Source: an uncultured Pontibacter sp.
Lineage (GTDB): Bacteria; Bacteroidota; Bacteroidia; Cytophagales; Hymenobacteraceae
DNA: 64,000 nucleotides
Assembly: GCF_947495565.1 (NCBI RefSeq)
Contig: NZ_CANLZM010000006.1
Location: forward strand, 62,001 to 126,000
Direction of reading: 5' to 3'
Shown: positions 62,583 to 64,000 of the stretch, in pieces
Numbering within the stretch: position 1 is the stretch's first letter
How the letters are laid out: each line of letters starts with the position of its first letter
Position numbers and translations under genes: made by a program
Notes under the pieces: generated by a model
What the model was told of the DNA's origin: nothing
What the model saw: only the letters and a program-made list of their open reading frames with translations
The model's database searches: none

Positions 62583-64000
62583 TTATTTAACCACACGCTG
62601 AGCCTTACTTCCGGAGGCGCTATCGCCTTTACCCAGCGAGATAAGGTTGGCAAACAGGCGGTAAGCGCCGGACACGCCAGCAGGCAGTTCCCTGAAAAAG
62701 GAGTAGCCGGTATAAATGTAGTTGCCTGCGCCATATTTTGCCACCAGCAAACCTCCGTTCCGGGCCGGCTCGCCGGGGTCGTTGGACGAGAGAATAGGTG
62801 TAAACTCTTCGCTCCACTCGTTCGGGAAGTATAAACCGCGCTCCTGCACCCAACCTTCAAAATCTTTTTTCGTGATCTTGTTCGGCGTGTTGAGCACCGG
62901 ATGGTTCGGGGCAAGCAATCTTACTTCGGCATCCTCCACGGTGACGCGGTCCCGGCTGAGCTTTAACGGATATGGCGCTATGTTTGGCAGCACCAGGCTA
63001 TGGTTGGTGTTATACTGCACAATCAGGTTACCGCCCTGCTTCACGTACTCCAACAAAGTAGGCTGGTAGTACTTCAGGCGATCCACGGTGTTGTAGGCGC
63101 GTACGCCAAGGATCACGGCATCAAATTGCTGTAAATAATTCAGGCGCATGTCCTCATCGTTCAGCAGCGTTACGTTATAACCTATTTGCTGCAGGCTTTT
63201 CGGAATATCGTCGCCGGCTCCCATCAGGTATGCTACTTTCTGGCCGCGCTTCTGTATATCCAGCTTCACAATTTTAGCAGCAGCTTCCGGAAACGTTACC
63301 TGTGCCGGAATATGGCTGTAATTTATCTCGCTCAGACCTTTTGAGTATGCTTTTCCGGCAACGGTAGCCACCGCCTTCAGCTGCGCCTCCTCCTGCTTTT
63401 TAGGCGGATACACTGTAAAACTTATACTTTGCTCAGCGCCTTTCGCGGCCAGGTTAAACGGAACAGCAGCTGGTTCTGTGCGCCAGCCTTTTGGCAGTTC
63501 TAACGTCAGCTCTCCGCTTACACTTTCTTTACCGGCTTTAACGAGCACCTGCACCTGCTTTGGCTCACCGTTGGCAAACATGAGCACTTTTTCACCCAGG
63601 TTTACAAAAACCGGTGGCGTTACCACAAACGGCCTGTACACCTCGCCCTCCACCGGGTCGGTACGTTTGTAAACTACCGGCACTGTTAGCTGCAGCGGCT
63701 CCCCGGCAATTTGCACGGTAAAAGTGGCCTGCGCGGCGGGTGCGTTTTCTGGCTGCCCCACCTCCTGTTGCTCTGTCACGGCAAACATACCCAATGTACC
63801 GGCTTCGCGCAGCCAGTACGGCTGTGAGTAAGGCATGTTTTGCAGTAGCAGCTTGCTTGTGCCATACTTCAGCGGCTCATTATTTTTCAGGTTGATGTTC
63901 AGCGTGGTGTCTGATGAGGCGAAGCTATACTTTATACTTTGCAGCGTAACAGGCGTTTCGGAACGGTTAATGGCCTCAACCTGCAGCCTGACCGGCTGGC
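62583..64000 (-). CDS. C-terminal part of large exported or periplasmic protein, probable PIG-L/LmbE-type deacetylase tail
   Basis: The frame is open from the right window edge to the stop at 62583, so at least 472 C-terminal residues are seen and the start lies outside. Visible parts are beta-sandwich domains (TLELPKGWRTEPAAVPFNLAA, QSISFTVYPPKK) and then a Rossmann-like segment (YLMGAGDDIPKSLQQIGYNVTLLNDEDM, FDAVILGVRAYNTVDRL, GGNLIVQYNTN). I associate this arrangement with the C-terminal region of long Bacteroidota PIG-L family deacetylases that sit beside symporters, but the catalytic domain is not in the window. Lies 63 bp before the microprotein gene, likely the same operon. Confidence 0.65.
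   Translation of the reverse strand, partial: QPVRLQVEAINRSETPVTLQSIKYSFASSDTTLNINLKNNEPLKYGTSKLLLQNMPYSQPYWLREAGTLGMFAVTEQQEVGQPENAPAAQATFTVQIAGEPLQLTVPVVYKRTDPVEGEVYRPFVVTPPVFVNLGEKVLMFANGEPKQVQVLVKAGKESVSGELTLELPKGWRTEPAAVPFNLAAKGAEQSISFTVYPPKKQEEAQLKAVATVAGKAYSKGLSEINYSHIPAQVTFPEAAAKIVKLDIQKRGQKVAYLMGAGDDIPKSLQQIGYNVTLLNDEDMRLNYLQQFDAVILGVRAYNTVDRLKYYQPTLLEYVKQGGNLIVQYNTNHSLVLPNIAPYPLKLSRDRVTVEDAEVRLLAPNHPVLNTPNKITKKDFEGWVQERGLYFPNEWSEEFTPILSSNDPGEPARNGGLLVAKYGAGNYIYTGYSFFRELPAGVSGAYRLFANLISLGKGDSASGSKAQRVVK

Noticed and set aside
1-64000. CRISPR arrays, insertion sequences, prophage or integrase genes
   Set aside because: No regularly spaced direct repeats, transposase motifs or phage genes were found on either strand.

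Overview
The window looks like chromosome from a member of the Bacteroidota, order Cytophagales, most likely Pontibacter or a close relative in the Hymenobacteraceae. This is inferred from SusC/SusD pairs, a C-terminal type IX secretion (T9SS) sorting domain, DUF2911, DUF4197 and M61 family proteins, TANNTTTG-type promoters and the absence of Shine-Dalgarno sequences. No phage, insertion sequence, CRISPR array or rRNA operon was seen. The heptamer AAGTATA / TATACTT is strikingly common on both strands, in genes and between them.

Layout. (1) 1-9.6 kb: a beta-glucan utilisation locus with the end of a GH3 glucosidase, a GH16 endoglucanase lipoprotein, a membrane-spanning propeller/HTH regulator on the minus strand, and a SusC/SusD pair. 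It ends at a perfect 58-bp palindrome. (2) 9.6-20 kb: mostly housekeeping and unknown genes: an erythromycin-esterase-family protein, a DUF4197 protein, CinA, a 2-oxoacid dehydrogenase E2 subunit, two small envelope proteins, DnaK and an outer-membrane barrel protein. (3) 20.4-32.2 kb: a polysaccharide locus with a large beta-helix T9SS substrate, Wzm/Wzt-type ABC export, two GT2 enzymes, a GT2-methyltransferase fusion, a NodB deacetylase and a convergent gene of unknown function. (4) 32.4-46.8 kb: purK-purE, MarC, two RDD proteins, a DUF389 protein, a histidine phosphatase, a 958-residue TPR protein with an HEYVH motif, two PAP2 phosphatases around a GT39 enzyme and tRNA-Leu(CAG), ThpR, a stand-alone PncC and a methyltransferase. 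(5) 47-55 kb: M61 peptidase, a barrel protein, an MBL-fold hydrolase, a sodium:solute symporter and an MsbA-type ABC exporter. (6) 55.2-58.05 kb: a minus-strand operon under a TPP riboswitch. (7) 58.2-64 kb: DUF2911 protein, a methyltransferase, a patch of GC-rich REP-like repeats, a second sodium:solute symporter coupled to a 48-residue membrane microprotein, and the C-terminal part of a large protein that runs off the window.

The most unusual unit is the TPP-riboswitch operon. Four genes (SAM methyltransferase, PurM/HypE-superfamily protein, ThiE-like protein, Trm112-like zinc ribbon) are chained by ATGA stop/start overlaps. The ThiE-like protein lacks the usual substrate-binding residues, so it probably does not perform the ordinary thiamine phosphate synthase step. 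Also worth attention are the iterated AAGTATA motif, the symporter microprotein that standard ORF length cut-offs miss, and the mosaic composition of the GH16 gene.
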